From: Tipula vernalis | Lineage: Eukaryota > Arthropoda > Insecta > Diptera > Tipulidae | Direction of reading: 5' to 3' | Assembly (NCBI GenBank): GCA_958295665.1 | Contig: OY282560.1 | Span: 44,144,333 to 44,208,332 of the forward strand | DNA: 64,000 nucleotides | In this document: one piece after another, positions 48,116-60,545 of the stretch | Numbering within the stretch: the first letter of the stretch is position 1 | How the letters are laid out: the number at the start of each line of letters is the position of its first letter | Notes under the pieces: model-generated | The model's input: the letters and a program-made list of their open reading frames with translations, nothing else | Databases searched by the model: none | Told to the model about the DNA's origin: nothing | Position numbers and translations under genes: made by a program

Positions 48116-48639
48116 TGATATGTCTTGGCCGATTAGTTAGTTGACGTTTCCTGATTGATCGTATCCGTTCTCAGCCATTGGCTTATTGGCTTGTCGAAAG
48201 TAAAACAAAATGTCCGGGAAAAACAAAATATATGCCGGAAACCAAGATCTAAAAAATGTAGGTACGAGTATATAGGGAAGAAAATGTTTTAAAGAAGAAT
48301 AGTGTAAGAAAAACGAAAGAATAACAATAAATTGAAAGATGAACCCCGAAAACTGTAGCCTTTTCCAATCTGGATTTGCGGGCTACTCCTTTCAAGAATC
48401 AACCACACTAAAATTTAAAATTTGAAATCCAAAATAGTGAAGAGAGAAAGAAGCTAATCAAAAAAAAAATAATACAAATATATATGGTAATTCAAAATTA
48501 AGGTTTGTGGAGCAATCGAATATAAAATGAAATAACGCTAAATTAACCGTTGATGACAGTGGTGAGAATTTTACAATAAGGAAAAAAAAAATTTAACTTA
48601 TTTTTAAAATTAAATAATAATCAAGTTACACTCTACTTG
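48116..48639. other. upstream region of relic C
   Basis: AT-rich sequence that should include the relic C leader and 5' LTR. No primer-binding site or LTR boundary could be placed. Confidence 0.4.
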
Positions 48640-48940
48640 GCCATATTCCGGAACTTTATCCAAAAATAATTTTAGAATCCCATTTCTAAGGCACATGCCA
48701 AATTTCACTAAAATCGGTTAAGGAACAGTCAAGTTCAGTACTGATTGACCATATTCCAGAACTTCATTTAAAATCCGTTTTTTAATACCATTTCCCAATT
48801 TGACCCAAAAATCATTTTAGAATCCCACTTCCATTGTGTCTGTCGAGTTTCATAGTAACCGGTTGAGAAATAGCCAAATTCCATCATAATGTCTCATATT
48901 CCAAAAATTCAAATAAAATCATTTCAAATCCCTTTTCCAA
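48640..48940 (-). repeat. dispersed ~108-bp repeat, cluster 3 (inverted)
   Basis: Phrases such as TTTTAGAATCCCATTTC, CCATATTCCGGAAC and AAATCGGTTAAGGAA are reverse complements of those in clusters 1 and 2. About three diverged units are present. Confidence 0.75.
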
Positions 48941-51069
48941 TGTTTATCATAATTTACACTGTTTGTTCTTATTTGTCATTGCTCTTACGTGTATATTCCT
49001 TAACACCGTGTGTAAAAAAATGTATACCCGGGCGAAATACAAAACGCCATATGATAGTGTGAATGTGCATCGGTTGAATAATAAAATGCAGTGGTTAATT
49101 TTGACAATGCACTACACCGCACCGTGCGAATTATCAAACGGGACCATAGTCTACAAATAATGATTAAGGTCTTAAAAGACAAAATGTTTAAGCAAGAAAT
49201 TTTGTAAGACAAAAATATTGTGAACTAATTCTGCATTTTTTGTAATTTAATCTGAAGGTCTACATGTAATTAACTCTACTAATATTAAGAAAAAACCAAA
49301 AAAAATTATTTTTGCCACCGTGGTTGATACAATTTTGCAACGCCCCATTTCTTGGTTTCAGATAGTGACTTTGAGAATTTTATCTGGATATAAATCTGGG
49401 AGTTTGTGTTAATAATTTTAATTCACAATTCATGACAATAATAATCTGGCGACCTATTTGCAGATTTTAATATCCACTTATATTTCTAGCGAACAATACA
49501 TCAACTTTCTCAAGTCATACATACTCGACATCATATAGTAAAAATATGTACACTAATCTATAATTTATTTTTTATAAACATATTTATTTTATAATTGATA
49601 GTTAAACATTTTTTTGTTGTTATTATTAATAAAAGAAAAACACAAAGTACAACAACAATTTATTTATTCAATCAATACAAATGATATAAGACATCCTGAT
49701 TGTTCATACGTTCGTTCGATTCATTTCAACTTTTGTCACAGTCATATAAACATCGTACAAACGTTATTTTATACAAAACGATTAAGGTAAATTCAAATTG
49801 AATTGAATAGATTCAATAACAAATAAACAAATAACATAAATAACATAAAAAGTTGCATATATGTATAGCCGCAAGACTTAAAAAAAAAGACAAAGTAAAA
49901 AATAAGATTTTTATACAAAGATACAAAGAAGAAGATGTTGTGTATATATCAATTTATAATAAAATTGAAAAGGATTATTTATGGTCTTGACGAACCTGAT
50001 GAGACCGCGCTTAATTTAACGGTGAAATTTTTACGGTAGGTGTACAGTATCTCTATAGATTTGATTTAGATCAGCTTTGTATAAATAACTTTTGAAAGTG
50101 CGGCAAAAATGATTGAAAGTGAAATTCAAACGTATTCTACTCTATGGACCTAGAATAACACAATTCTAACTAGAATTAAGGCTAATCGCACATATGAAAT
50201 TTATTTTTTTAACAAATACACAATCGGAAAAGCTTTCTAAATGCTTAATAATTAAATGAAGCCACTTAACTTAATTACGCACATTACATCTTCTTGGAGC
50301 ACATATTTTATAGACACACACATTATGTTAAAATTCGCTTTATTCACAACTGAGTTAAATAAATAACGTTGTAATTGTTCTAAAATTTAATCTTCGTATA
50401 TTTTATGTTCTTAAATTCGTCTTCGCAGCCTAACAAAAGCCAATAAATTATTAACTTTAGATATGGATATACAGAAATAACGTTGAGATTATCAAAAACA
50501 TTTTTTTTTAATAATAGTTTTGGCTCCACATTGAGTGGCTAGCAGAAGTTTAACAATTGTCTTATTACTCAGTGTTACAGCACAAAAACATTTTTGGTCA
50601 CAAATCAATATCACAACAAAATTTTCAATAAATTTTATTTTTATTAAATTTTGAAGACAAGCTTATCGTGTGATTACAAATCTCAAGCCACGGTTTTGTA
50701 CCCGAGCAACAACAATAAAAAACGTATAATTACCGTTACTTGAGGAGATTGTTTAGTCTGTTAGGAAAAAATGTTATAAAATATTATTTCAGCTCATTCA
50801 AATTGCATGATAGTGAAAATCGATTCCAACACCCGAATTTTGGTCGTAAAAAAGGAATGGAGAAATGAGATGATGTTCACCTACTAGCAAGCCACTACAA
50901 ATATATTATGGTCAATGATCGTAAAGCTTATATTTTCCTACACGAATTTTTGCCCGAAACTTGAATCTTAGAATCCGAGAAACCTTCAAAATTGCTAAAT
51001 ATGTATCTTGGGCATAAAAATAAGTTGAATGACGAAAGCAACAAAAAGTGGAGTGCCCCTATTCCGTTA
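48941..51069. other. AT-rich intergenic DNA
   Basis: No gene, RNA or mobile element was recognised. Poly(A)/poly(T) runs and short AT repeats occur. Confidence 0.55.
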
Positions 51070-51340
51070 CAGTTTGTTCATTACTTACTTAATTCGTTGT
51101 TGGTGATTTGAAACGTTGAAAATTAATCCATTGTGAGGCCAATTCTTTTGTCCAGTGACATGACCAAAATCGTTTTATGCTTACAAAGTCCTTGGTTCAA
51201 TATTTTGGCCATACTCGTTACATAATACCGAAAGGGTCGAAAAGCCTTTGGATCTCAGACGAATTTCACGGTAACCGGTGCCACTGATTCTACCACAACT
51301 GGTTCGTGTGACATTTTAATTGTAAAGTAGAACCAGGTCA
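51070..51340 (-). pseudogene. small BEL/Pao pol remnant
   Basis: On the minus strand, in changing frames, YFTIKMSHEPVV is followed by SSEIQRLFDPFGIM, the hallmark SEI-RLFDPLG motif of BEL pol, and then VTSMAKILNQGL and WINFQRFKSPTT-like sequence. Only the stretch between reverse transcriptase and RNase H survives. Confidence 0.6.
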
Positions 51341-53108
51341 CGGTTCCAACAGTTAGGTAAGAAATAATGGGCTACCAACGAATCAAAAGTTTCTAAATAT
51401 CACATTATTCATACTCAGTGATAAAAGCAGTGTACATATATTGGTGGTACGTATATTTGGCCATCTCGCTCTCACTATCAAAATGATTTGTGTTCGATAT
51501 ATTTACTTGGTCTTACTGAATATTGGCAAATTTTTACCGATATTATGAAATATCGGATAATTCCACTAACATTCGAATTTGGTGACGATTCAAAGTTTGA
51601 AAAACCGGCATGTCACAAAATGAGATATCATTCCGGTGATTGTGGCCACAACAGCTGGCTCATCGCTAAATACATCGGCAACCATACTGGCATGGGAAGG
51701 TTGGCTTTGGGTGAGAAATACACTTCTCTGCTTCCAGACGTAATATGCCGATTTCCTAGAGTAAAAATATGGGACATTTTCTCATATTTTGCCGATAATG
51801 GCCTTCAAACCACTGTAAAATTTGGGCAAGTCGATTCTATTTTCGAATGCGCTTTACAGAACGTCCGTTCGCTCTGGCTACCAAAACCTCTTTGGATTTC
51901 GATTTCTCAAACCTTTCATCAATTAAGTTCATATATTCGGCTATGGCATCAATATACTTATTAAAAGTCAGTAAACTCTGAATCAAAATCCTCTCTTCTT
52001 CAAATTCGACATGATCCAATATTTTGCCCTCCAACACTACAAGTCTTTTGTGGCGCATCCAAGTCCAACTGCTTGATCTTAACCTTAAACTTAGGCATCA
52101 ACTTGCCTTGTTGCCAAAACATAACAATTATGTGTTACTGTATATATTCCACAAAAACAGCATCAACGGTCAACCAAGGATCGCACGGTGAATAAATCGG
52201 TTGACTGGTGGATATAATAGAAAATACATCAATCCACAGTTTCCTTGTAACCACAATGGAAGCCCTTATGAAAGCAAATGGTATGTTTCAAAAACAGTTA
52301 CCGTTGAAAAGACGACGAGCAACGTAAATCAGTCATCGATGGAACGAGAAATACTTGAGAATACTTTGAGAAAGGAGAGGAATTTTTTATATCAAGTAGA
52401 TTACTGATATCCTTCTTGTGGAGACCGTTAGTAAGTTATTAAATTGGCCAAGATTATTGTCATAATTCAGGAGCGTGCATTGCTGTTGTATTCTGGGGTC
52501 ACCAAAGACGGGTGGATGTAACCACGATGATAACTAAGGGGAACGGAGATTACTGCTGTTTGCCTTACGATCAAGTGCGTTGTCAGTGGATGTCTCAAGA
52601 TCATGGCATCGCAAAATTTTAACCGGGAGTCATTTCCCATCCCTTTTGGAATGCTCCTGCTAAATATTTGAAGAAGTGTTTTAAACATTTGAACATCTTT
52701 ATGACATTAAGATTCGGCTTTCTAAAAATAAATTCCTGGATCTGATGCGCTGGCGGGTCTATTGTGGATAATAATGAAACAGGACCAAAATACACTTTTG
52801 CACTCTTGCGTCCTAATTTAACGTGTTTGCTTCTTTAGTGTAGGTGCACGAAGAAAAACGATTCGAACCTTTTAGTTGTCATTTTAGCGGAAGAGTGTAC
52901 AACTAAATTTTTACATTTGGCAATGTAAATAATTGGAGTGCCATCAATTATAAAAATCGTGCGCTTTATTTACTCTATCAACCTCCATCGTGATATATTG
53001 ATATACCGCGTGAATGTTTGTATATCCGTTACTGTATCGTCTAGGGAGGAATGTAACGCTGCACCAATCAGGAAATATCACGTCTTCCAGATCAGTTGTT
53101 ATTGGTGC
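51341..53108. other. unassigned sequence, probably transposon debris
   Basis: A minus-strand frame at 51837-52058 (start RHKRLVVLEGKILDHVEFEEE) has a charged, helix-prone sequence that could be part of a BEL Gag, but this is weak. A minus-strand read at 52467-52850 also looks like pol debris. Neither could be assigned. Confidence 0.35.
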
Positions 53109-53120
53109 TAGAGATCCGGT

Positions 53121-54781
53121 GTTATTGGTGCTAGAATGCGCTTACCATCGTTACGAAATGGGCTGGCAAATGTGGACTTGGTATTAACCCGTCCAAGACA
53201 GAGCTGGTACTCTTTACGAAGAAATACAAAATCCCGGTAGTTGTCCCTCCTACCTTAAATGGCACGAGACTTGCTTTTACTGATAGAGCTAGATATCTGG
53301 GCATTATCTTGGACAGTAAGCTTAGTTGGAAGCCCAACATGTTGGAGAGAATAAACAAAGCTACTATTGCTTTGTACTCCTGTAGGAACGCCATTGGTCA
53401 TAGATGGGGTCTGAAGCCGGAGCTGGTACACTGGCTCTACACCGCCGTAGTGAGACCTGTACTCATGTACGGGGTGGGTGTTTGGTGGCCAGCTCTGGAT
53501 AAGGTAACTTACAAAAGTAAGATTGAGAGAGTGCAAAGAACGGCCTGTATGCTTGTTAGCGGGGCATTGAGGTCGACACCGACAAGTGCCTTAGAGGTTA
53601 TGTTACACCTTCTTCCGGTCGACATTTTTGGCAAACAGATGGCGAAGAATACGGCTGTACGACTTGCAGCCGTCTCTCAGTGGAGGTGTCTTAGTATAGG
53701 ACACTCTACTATAGTCAGATCGTTGAAGGATGAGCTGGCGAATCTTGACTACATTAAACCTACTCTACGCTTCGAGAAGCGATTTCGGACCTCCTTCCCT
53801 TCAAGGGAATCCTGGAGGGATAGACCGTTATTGGAAACCGAAGCGTTGCAATTCTTCACAGATGGCTCCAAGCTAGACGGCAAAGTAGGAGCTGGAGTAT
53901 TCTGTGACAAATTAAATGTAAATATTTCTGTTCGTCTCCCTGATTACTGCAGCGTGTACCAAGCTGAAGTCGTAGCGATTGAGGAGGTCATGACGTGGTT
54001 GAAGCATAATGTGTTATCCTCAGACGATATCACAATCTATGTGGACAGTCAAGCGGCGATCCGGTCGTTAGAATCGGTGTCTTTGGCGTCACGGGTGGCG
54101 TTGAGTTGTCACTCATCTCTAAATGAGATGGGTGAGCATTTCAACATCCAGGTAGTCTGGGTCCCAGGTCACTCGGGCGTCATGGGGAACTGCAGGGCAG
54201 ATGAACTTGCTACGCATGGTACGACTCTCCAGCTGCAACCGGAAAGGGCAAGTCTGGGGAGGCCTATCACAGCGCTGAGACAAGCACTTGGGAAGCAGGC
54301 GCTATCCTCAGCGGGGGAAAGGTGGTCTAACGCCCTCACCTGTAGAGTTGCAAGACAAGTTTGGCCAAAGCTGGACTTGGGGCGCACTAGGGCATTAATA
54401 TCCCTACGAAGACGTGAATTAAGAACGGTCGTAGGAATTCTCACGGGACACTGCCTTTTTGGAGAACATGCAAGAAGGCTGGGTCTGGAGGCTAATGACT
54501 TCTGCAGAAGCTGCTTGGACGAAGAGGAGGAAGAGACGTTGGTCCACTTCCTTTGCTCGTGTCCAGCATTGGCTCTCAGAAGGCACAAACATTTAGGTAG
54601 GTTCAGGATGGACTGCCTCTCGGATCTCGAAAACATTAAAGTGCGGGACGTCTTACGCTACATAAGTAGCTCGAAATGGTTCCAATAGGGGTAAAAGGGG
54701 ATACATCCTGTGGTATCACAATGGACCGTCACCGGTCTAAGTGTGCGTAAGCAGCCACTCCAACCTAACCTAACCTAACCT
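53121..54781 (+). mobile_element. 5'-truncated LINE with RNase H and (CCTAA)n tail
   Basis: The insert carries the end of a reverse transcriptase, an RNase H and a Cys/His motif, followed by ~75 bp of 3' UTR and a (CCTAA)4-type tail at 54762-54781. The flanks share the 12-bp duplication CTAGAGATCCGG, on the left near 53111 and on the right directly after (partly overlapping) the tail. A short copy of the upstream flank (TGTTATTGGTGCTAGA) is found again at the 5' junction. RNase H places it with the I/LOA-type LINEs. Confidence 0.88.
53140..54688 (+). pseudogene. LINE ORF2 C-terminal part: RT thumb, RNase H, Cys/His motif
   Basis: The frame is open from about 53140 to the stop at 54686-54688, over 500 codons, with no internal stop. 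It starts inside the reverse transcriptase (GLGINPSKTELVLF, YLGIILDSKLSW, VVRPVLMYG), which is truncated before its catalytic box. RNase H follows with all acidic residues: FFTDGSKLDG, YQAEVVAIEE, IYVDSQAAI and GHSGVMGNCRADELA. Near the end is C-x2-C...H-x4-C (CRSCLDEEEEETLVHFLCSC). The intact frame and clean target duplication suggest a fairly recent insertion. It cannot make a full protein because the 5' part is missing. Confidence 0.9.
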
Positions 54782-55787
54782 AGAGATCCGGAATTGACGT
54801 AATCGTAATCCTTCATTTTTGATGCAACCGTGCATCAGTTATTTAAAGGACAAAGTTGCGCTAAATTCTACCTTCTCTCGGTTTCCAAAAATTTGCGTGT
54901 AAAGTCGCCAGCCGCCAATTAATGATTCTTATTATTATTATATGTAAATTTGATTTTCTGTAGTTACTCGAACCAAGAGGATTAAATAGGAATTGTTTCT
55001 ATTTCGCCCGTTGGTGCCGCAACTGGACTTATGCACTGGTGTATCTTTTCTTAGAGAACAAATTTTTCTCTCAGATGTGGTCATGCATGTTTTGGAAAAT
55101 GCAAAAGTTTTACTCCTGGCCCTGAGGTGGTTAATACTTCCGTTATTTCCGCAGGTGGGCGAAATTTATGTTTGTCCCTTGCATAGTGTTGCCGAAACTT
55201 GAAGAAGGTGTTGTCTGAAAGATTTTCAACTAGAGAGACCAGGATAATTTAACTATTACTCACCACACATAAAGAAAATCACCATGGTGAGATAAATCAA
55301 ACCTTCAGTCGAATATAACCGTACGCTGGTAGTAAATTTATATCAGTTTAAGTTCAGTTATTGAGACCTCCGCAAAAAAATTTTAAATTTTGTATATCTC
55401 ATTGATGTCCTTAAAGGAGACTTTTCTCGAACGGATATTGAAAAGTTCAAATTTTCGAACGGGGCCGGCTTAGAATTGAAATGTAAAAGCATCAGTTCCC
55501 GTAAAACTGGTTTCCTTCAATAAATCCCAATGAAGTTCACTTTCCGCTTGGAAGTAAATTATCGAAATGGTATGTTTTCAAGCGGATATCTTTCCAGCTG
55601 GGCTTAGTGTAGGTACAAAGTTTTGTGAAATAGAGTGTATCCTGTAGGCAAGGCTGGGCAAATTACATTACACTGAGTAATTAAAATACTTTTACGAATT
55701 ACACCAAACTCAGTAATTAAAACGATGTGACGAAAGATGCAGTATTATACCTATACAAGACATTGTTGTTTCCGTTCGATGTTGAAA
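54782..55787. other. intergenic DNA
   Basis: No gene was recognised. Near 55660-55720 an AGTAATTAAAA phrase occurs twice. Confidence 0.45.
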
Positions 55788-56305
55788 GGCCGAATGTCGG
55801 AAGGCCGAATGTCGAAAGGCCGAATGTCGTATGGCCGAATGTGTCGAAAAGCCAAATGTTTAATGGCCGAATGTGTCGAAAGGCCGATTTGGTCGAAAGG
55901 CCGAATTTTCATTAAATTTTCATTCACTTAATTGATTGAAATCAATATTTAAAACCCTTCAATTTATTTCTTAATGTAAAATGATTTAAATATATTGAAA
56001 ATACGTGCTAATAAATTCAGTGTATCTGTATGTACCATATTAATGTGATCAAATTCTGTCGGAAAAAAAAATTTATTTATTAGGATTTTAATATTCTAGG
56101 CGATTTAAAAATAAAAATACAAATTTTGAAAATTTTTATTCATAAATCATGAAAAATTAAAATCAATTTCGACACAAACTGCCTTCCGACATCCGGTCTT
56201 TCGACCCTTTCGGCATTTCGACATTCGGCCTTTCGACACATTCGGACTTTCGGCACATTCGGACTTTCGGCACATTCGGCCTTTCGACATTCGGGATTTC
56301 GGTCC
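55788..56305. mobile_element. fold-back-like element with tandem-repeat arms
   Basis: The left arm (55788-55910) is a run of about eight 15-18-bp units of the type GGCCGAATGTCGAAA. The right arm (56182-56305) has about eight units of the reverse complement (CCTTTCGACATTCGG). The ~270-bp AT-rich centre encodes nothing. Inverted arms made of short tandem repeats are the hallmark of fold-back (FB) transposons. TTCCGTT on both sides could be a target duplication but may be chance. The ERPNV-type open frame across the left arm is not a gene. Confidence 0.75.
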
Positions 56306-57233
56306 TATTCCGTTGGTGCAACCAACACTAACGCACGGTAAGGAGACGTACCGCTGGAAACGTCTTGGTCTAAAACCGTCAAAAAAAACTTTTGTTCACC
56401 ATAAATATAAATATCCAACAGCGCATAGTGAAAAACCAATTTTTGTCTCTCCAATATGCAGTATGCAACAAATTTTATTTCTGACATTAAGGTTGCACGA
56501 TCGTTTTAAATTTATCATAATGGGGCTATTTGTAAATATTCCTCTTTACAGATGAGCCTTATTGTAAAGGTCTTTATCGGACGACGCGAAAAAATCCCAA
56601 TCTTTTCTCCATTCCTCCTGGTATTTACAACAAGGAGGTGAAAACGCAAATACACGAGTTTGGTTACACAGAAAAGAAGTCGTAAAATTAGCTTACACAG
56701 AAATAGAGCTGTGTGAATGTCGTGAAGAAGAAAAAATTGTAAGAGAATTTATCTGTATTAGTATGATTCGCTAGTACACAACGCACAGTACATTCTGTAT
56801 ATATAGAATGTAAATTGTGGTATAATCAATCCAGACGCCGAGGCCTGATAAGAAGATTGATTTTTTCATAATCATAAGCTCATCAGTTCGAAACTGGATT
56901 GAATTCTCCTACAATCTTCGGAACATATTAAAATCATATAAATTAAAAAGTTAACAAGTCCCTGCCGGAAGTAATATTATCGCGCTGTCGACCTGGGTTA
57001 CAGTTCCTAGTTTCTACATAAAGTTAGTACTTATAAATTAAAATGATGTTAAATGAAAAATATTTAGTTTAATTTTATTTTGATATGGAAGAAAATTGCC
57101 GTCCTTTTTACTTTAAAAGAAGAAGCTGTGACCACCTTGATTCGCAGTCTAACCTCCTCCTAGGAATCACTTTGCTCACAATTTATCGCAAAATTTAGTA
57201 TAAGGTAGAAGCCTGATAACCACATTTGAAGTA
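56306..57233. other. intergenic DNA
   Basis: No gene or element was recognised. Confidence 0.45.
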
Positions 57234-57241
57234 CCAAGTGG

Positions 57242-58589
57242 CAGTGGTGTAACTAGATACCCGCAGTACTTGCAGCCGCGGGGGCCCACGGTTATTGGGG
57301 CCCAGGAGATTTATCAAGCGTTGGAATATTAGTTCAAAGTCAAGGTTAGATAGATGGTGTTCAGATTAAGCTTAAAGTACGACACCTTTTCAAATTAGCA
57401 AAACGGGTTGTTTCTAGGAAATTAAGAAAAGGTGATGGTCTAATTTTTAGAGAAAAAAGAAATCGTTCGTGCTGAAGGTGAAAAGTTCCGAGTAATCTGA
57501 CTCCGGTAATTACTTGTAATCTGACTCCGGTATAGAAATACAAATGCATTTAGATTCCAACAGATATTTAGAGTTAGAAGAAAATTTACCAAACTCGTTT
57601 GAAAACAAAACTTTCGACATCAAAGGATTAAGATTTTAGTGTTTGCTGGGTTCATTTATTTGTAATATTACATTTTGCACCCCAAGTTTACCCCATTTAC
57701 AAATCAAATTAAGGATTTACCAAAAATAAATTAACCTTTGACAGATCAAGTTTTGATTAGAAAAGGTTGTATTTGATTGCAAAAGTTAATTTGAGAAAGG
57801 GAGTAATTACCCATCTGTTTTGCTACCAAGTATTTTGCGAAGAATCATTTTGATGTTCATTAAAATCAAGAAGATATTGTTGAACCTTTCTTGTTAGAAA
57901 AATATCTAACCGCAACTGAAAACCATTTCAAGTTTCCTTCATTAAGTAGGCCCTTGTCTTTAGAAAGCAAGTCAACGTATACTTGAGCCCAAGAGCCGGG
58001 TTCTCCCGCTTTTGGAAATTTCCGTCGGTTCCCGATTTAATATCTTTTTAACTTTTACTTTTGATCCATTTTAAAATTTCTCGAGATTTTTGGAGTTTGC
58101 CATGGAAATGAGAAGGTTATTCGAGATTTTCGAGATTATTCGAGTATATAGAGATTGTCGAGTGTATTTAATAGCTGGATGTTACTCAAGAATTTTAGAG
58201 CTTTGAGAACTTAATAAGTAATATTTAGTCAATTTTTCGAGATTATGCCAATATGTCGATATTTCTACGATATTCTACTTTATTTACGTTTTACATGGCG
58301 GTGATTAGTCGGTGTAGGACACATTTTTGAGATTATTTCGAAATTTTTAAAGCTTTATCGATATATTTAGAAAACGTCATAACACTGAGTTGCAAGATGT
58401 TTCGTTTTGTTTGAGCCTATTGAAATGAATCACGTCTGTTTCATCTTATACATAATTAATACGAAGCTTGATAATCGGAAAAAATAAGTTTTTAACTAAA
58501 AGCTTTACGTGTTCATAGGTACAAGAAATATTCTTAGCTGCCTAAGAAAAATTTGGCGGTGTGGCCCGGAATTTTTAATTACGCCACTG
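57242..58589. mobile_element. hAT-like non-autonomous element, 1348 bp
   Basis: The ends are CAGTGGTGTAACTA and (inverted) CAGTGGCGTAATTA, imperfect 14-bp terminal inverted repeats. The element is flanked by the 8-bp duplication CCAAGTGG at 57234-57241 and 58590-58597. An 8-bp duplication and CAGTGGCGTAA-type ends mark the hAT superfamily. A GGGGCCC-rich patch adjoins the left end. No transposase frame is present, so it would need a helper element. Confidence 0.88.
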
Positions 58590-58597
58590 CCAAGTGG

Positions 58598-59227
58598 ACT
58601 TCGTTAGCACCTATTTGGCGTAGTTTTAAGTATGATCTTTGCTGTTCTGGCCCACCAGTTATATGCTTTACTTAAATCAAATTCAAAACTTACAATTTTG
58701 AAGAGATTATAGTCATCCAATTAGATCATTTGAAAAGTGCTGATTCTTCAGAACTGAAGAAATACAAAGCCCTAGGCTTAAGATTATTTGTTGGGATTCA
58801 TACTAGACCAAGATATTACCTCAAGTTTAACAAGTTAAATACGAGTTTTATTTATATTCTTTTAAATATTTATTTATAACACAAACCGCACAATATACAT
58901 ATGTTTTATACAATCCATAATTATTCAGTTCAACCGTTACAAAAAACCAAACAATTAATCACAAAGTTGCTATATATTTATGAACATGTCCAATTACAAT
59001 GTTGAAATCGCAACAATTTTATTGATAACAAATTATTTAATTTTTTATTGATCTATCAGGTTGTCTTGGTAATAAAAGTAGACAACCATTAATAAATTAA
59101 TTGTATCTATATATGTTCTTCATCCTACAATAAATTGTTTCTTTTTAATTTTATGACATCCAATATTCTAATAACAAACATATAACTACAAAGTGTAATC
59201 GGATTATGGCGTGCAACTGACGGAAAT
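58598..59227. other. upstream region of the odorant receptor
   Basis: AT-rich sequence with no recognised gene. No convincing TATA box or initiator could be assigned. The nearest upstream ATG (about 59206) is followed within four codons by a stop. Confidence 0.5.
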
Positions 59228-60545
59228 ATGAACGGCATTCGAGCACAAAAGAATTTGTTCTACACAATTTATAATAAATGTATACTGACAATGTTCAGCA
59301 TTTATGCAATAACCATAACATTTGATCTGCATGAGGCGTCTAAAAATATTATCGATTTTGGTGATGATATGTGTATTATAATTGGGGTATGGCCCAAACC
59401 AATATACATCCATATGTTCCCATATATAGCTAAAATTTATTTTATATTTCAGATCTATTTAATATTCTTCAAAACAATTTATTTCGACATATACGCAAAC
59501 GAAATTTTAACCGTAATTAAATCAATCAATCACATGTTTCGGCTAACATTTAATGACGATGGCAACCATACGCAGAAAATTATCTATTTTCGCCGACTTT
59601 ATTATCTACAAGATGTGCTACTACTGCTAAGCAATATTTTAATGGGTTTTCTATTATTTATCGCCATATCTCTTCAACCAATTTTTAACCAGACAACTGA
59701 ACAAAATGATTTCTTCAGTTTACCATTACGAGCAAAATTTCCATTTTTAAAACCAACCGAATCATTACTGGACTACATATTTGTGTATATATTTCAAACA
59801 ATCACAACCCTTCTACTAATCGAAAACATTGTGTTCATGGATCAAACGGGTGGTAATATATTGAATCAAATTTGTTTTCAATTTCAACTGTTGTGCTTTA
59901 AATTTCAATCGTTAAATTGTGATAATAATTTGGTGGATGCTAAGCGACAACTACGAACTTGTATTATTGAACATCAGAAACTAATTAAATTTGTGGATGA
60001 TGTTAATCGGCTGTTTCATCCGATGTATTTAGCACAATTAGTTGCCAGCATGATGATTATTTGTTTGACCGCATTCGAATCAACACTGACCATGCATGAT
60101 AAAACGACTTTTTTGAAATTTACATGGTATATGTTTTCAAGTTTTATGCAGCTACTGTATTGGTGCTGGTTGGGGAATAAAGTTTCATATATGGTGAGTA
60201 AATAGAACCAATCTTATTATGTTTCCTGCGTATACACAAAGAAATTTTATCGTTTCAGTCAACAAAAATTGAAAATTCGGTATTAAATTGTAATTGGATC
60301 ACGACGGACACACAATTCAAAAAAGATTTAATGTTTGTGGTTCAAAGATCTCAAAAACCGGTTTTAGTGAATGCGTATCCATTGTATATACTAAATTTCC
60401 AGTCATTCATCTCGGTGGGTCATTAGTATGCGACGAAGTATATTTCTAATTTAATTTATATTTTTTGCAGATTTTAAGTGGCTCCTACTCCTACTACACA
60501 ATACTTAGAAGTGTTTATGTTGAAGAAAAGCATCCATCTTACTAA
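59228..60545 (+). CDS. odorant receptor (insect OR family, 7 membrane segments)
   Basis: Exons are 59228-60193, 60259-60414 and 60471-60545, joined by introns of 65 and 56 nt, both phase 0, with standard borders (GTGAGT...TTTCAG and GTGGGT...TTGCAG). The product is 398 residues, the usual OR length. Hydrophobic segments lie at about residues 17-35, 67-87, 128-150, 186-210, 264-288, 297-320 and 363-390. The C-terminal exons carry the family signature: FVVQRSQKPVLVNA in exon 2 and LSGSYSYYTILR in exon 3. ORs form ligand-gated ion channels with Orco in the dendrites of olfactory neurons. The sequence is too divergent from Orco to be the co-receptor itself. The frame has no stops or shifts. The start at 59228 is the first ATG of the open frame. 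Confidence 0.92.

Noticed and set aside
51488..51964. 158-codon plus-strand frame
   Set aside because: It has no ATG at its front, matches no family and lies opposite to probable minus-strand transposon debris.
54169..54636. 155-codon minus-strand frame
   Set aside because: It is the antisense shadow of the LINE RNase H frame.
54762..54781. Telomere or interstitial telomere repeat
   Set aside because: The repeat is only about four units and lies exactly at the 3' end of a LINE insertion, before the target duplication.
55727..55931. ERPNV-type repeat protein
   Set aside because: It is a read through the 15-18-bp units of the fold-back arm; the other frame gives a similar repeat.
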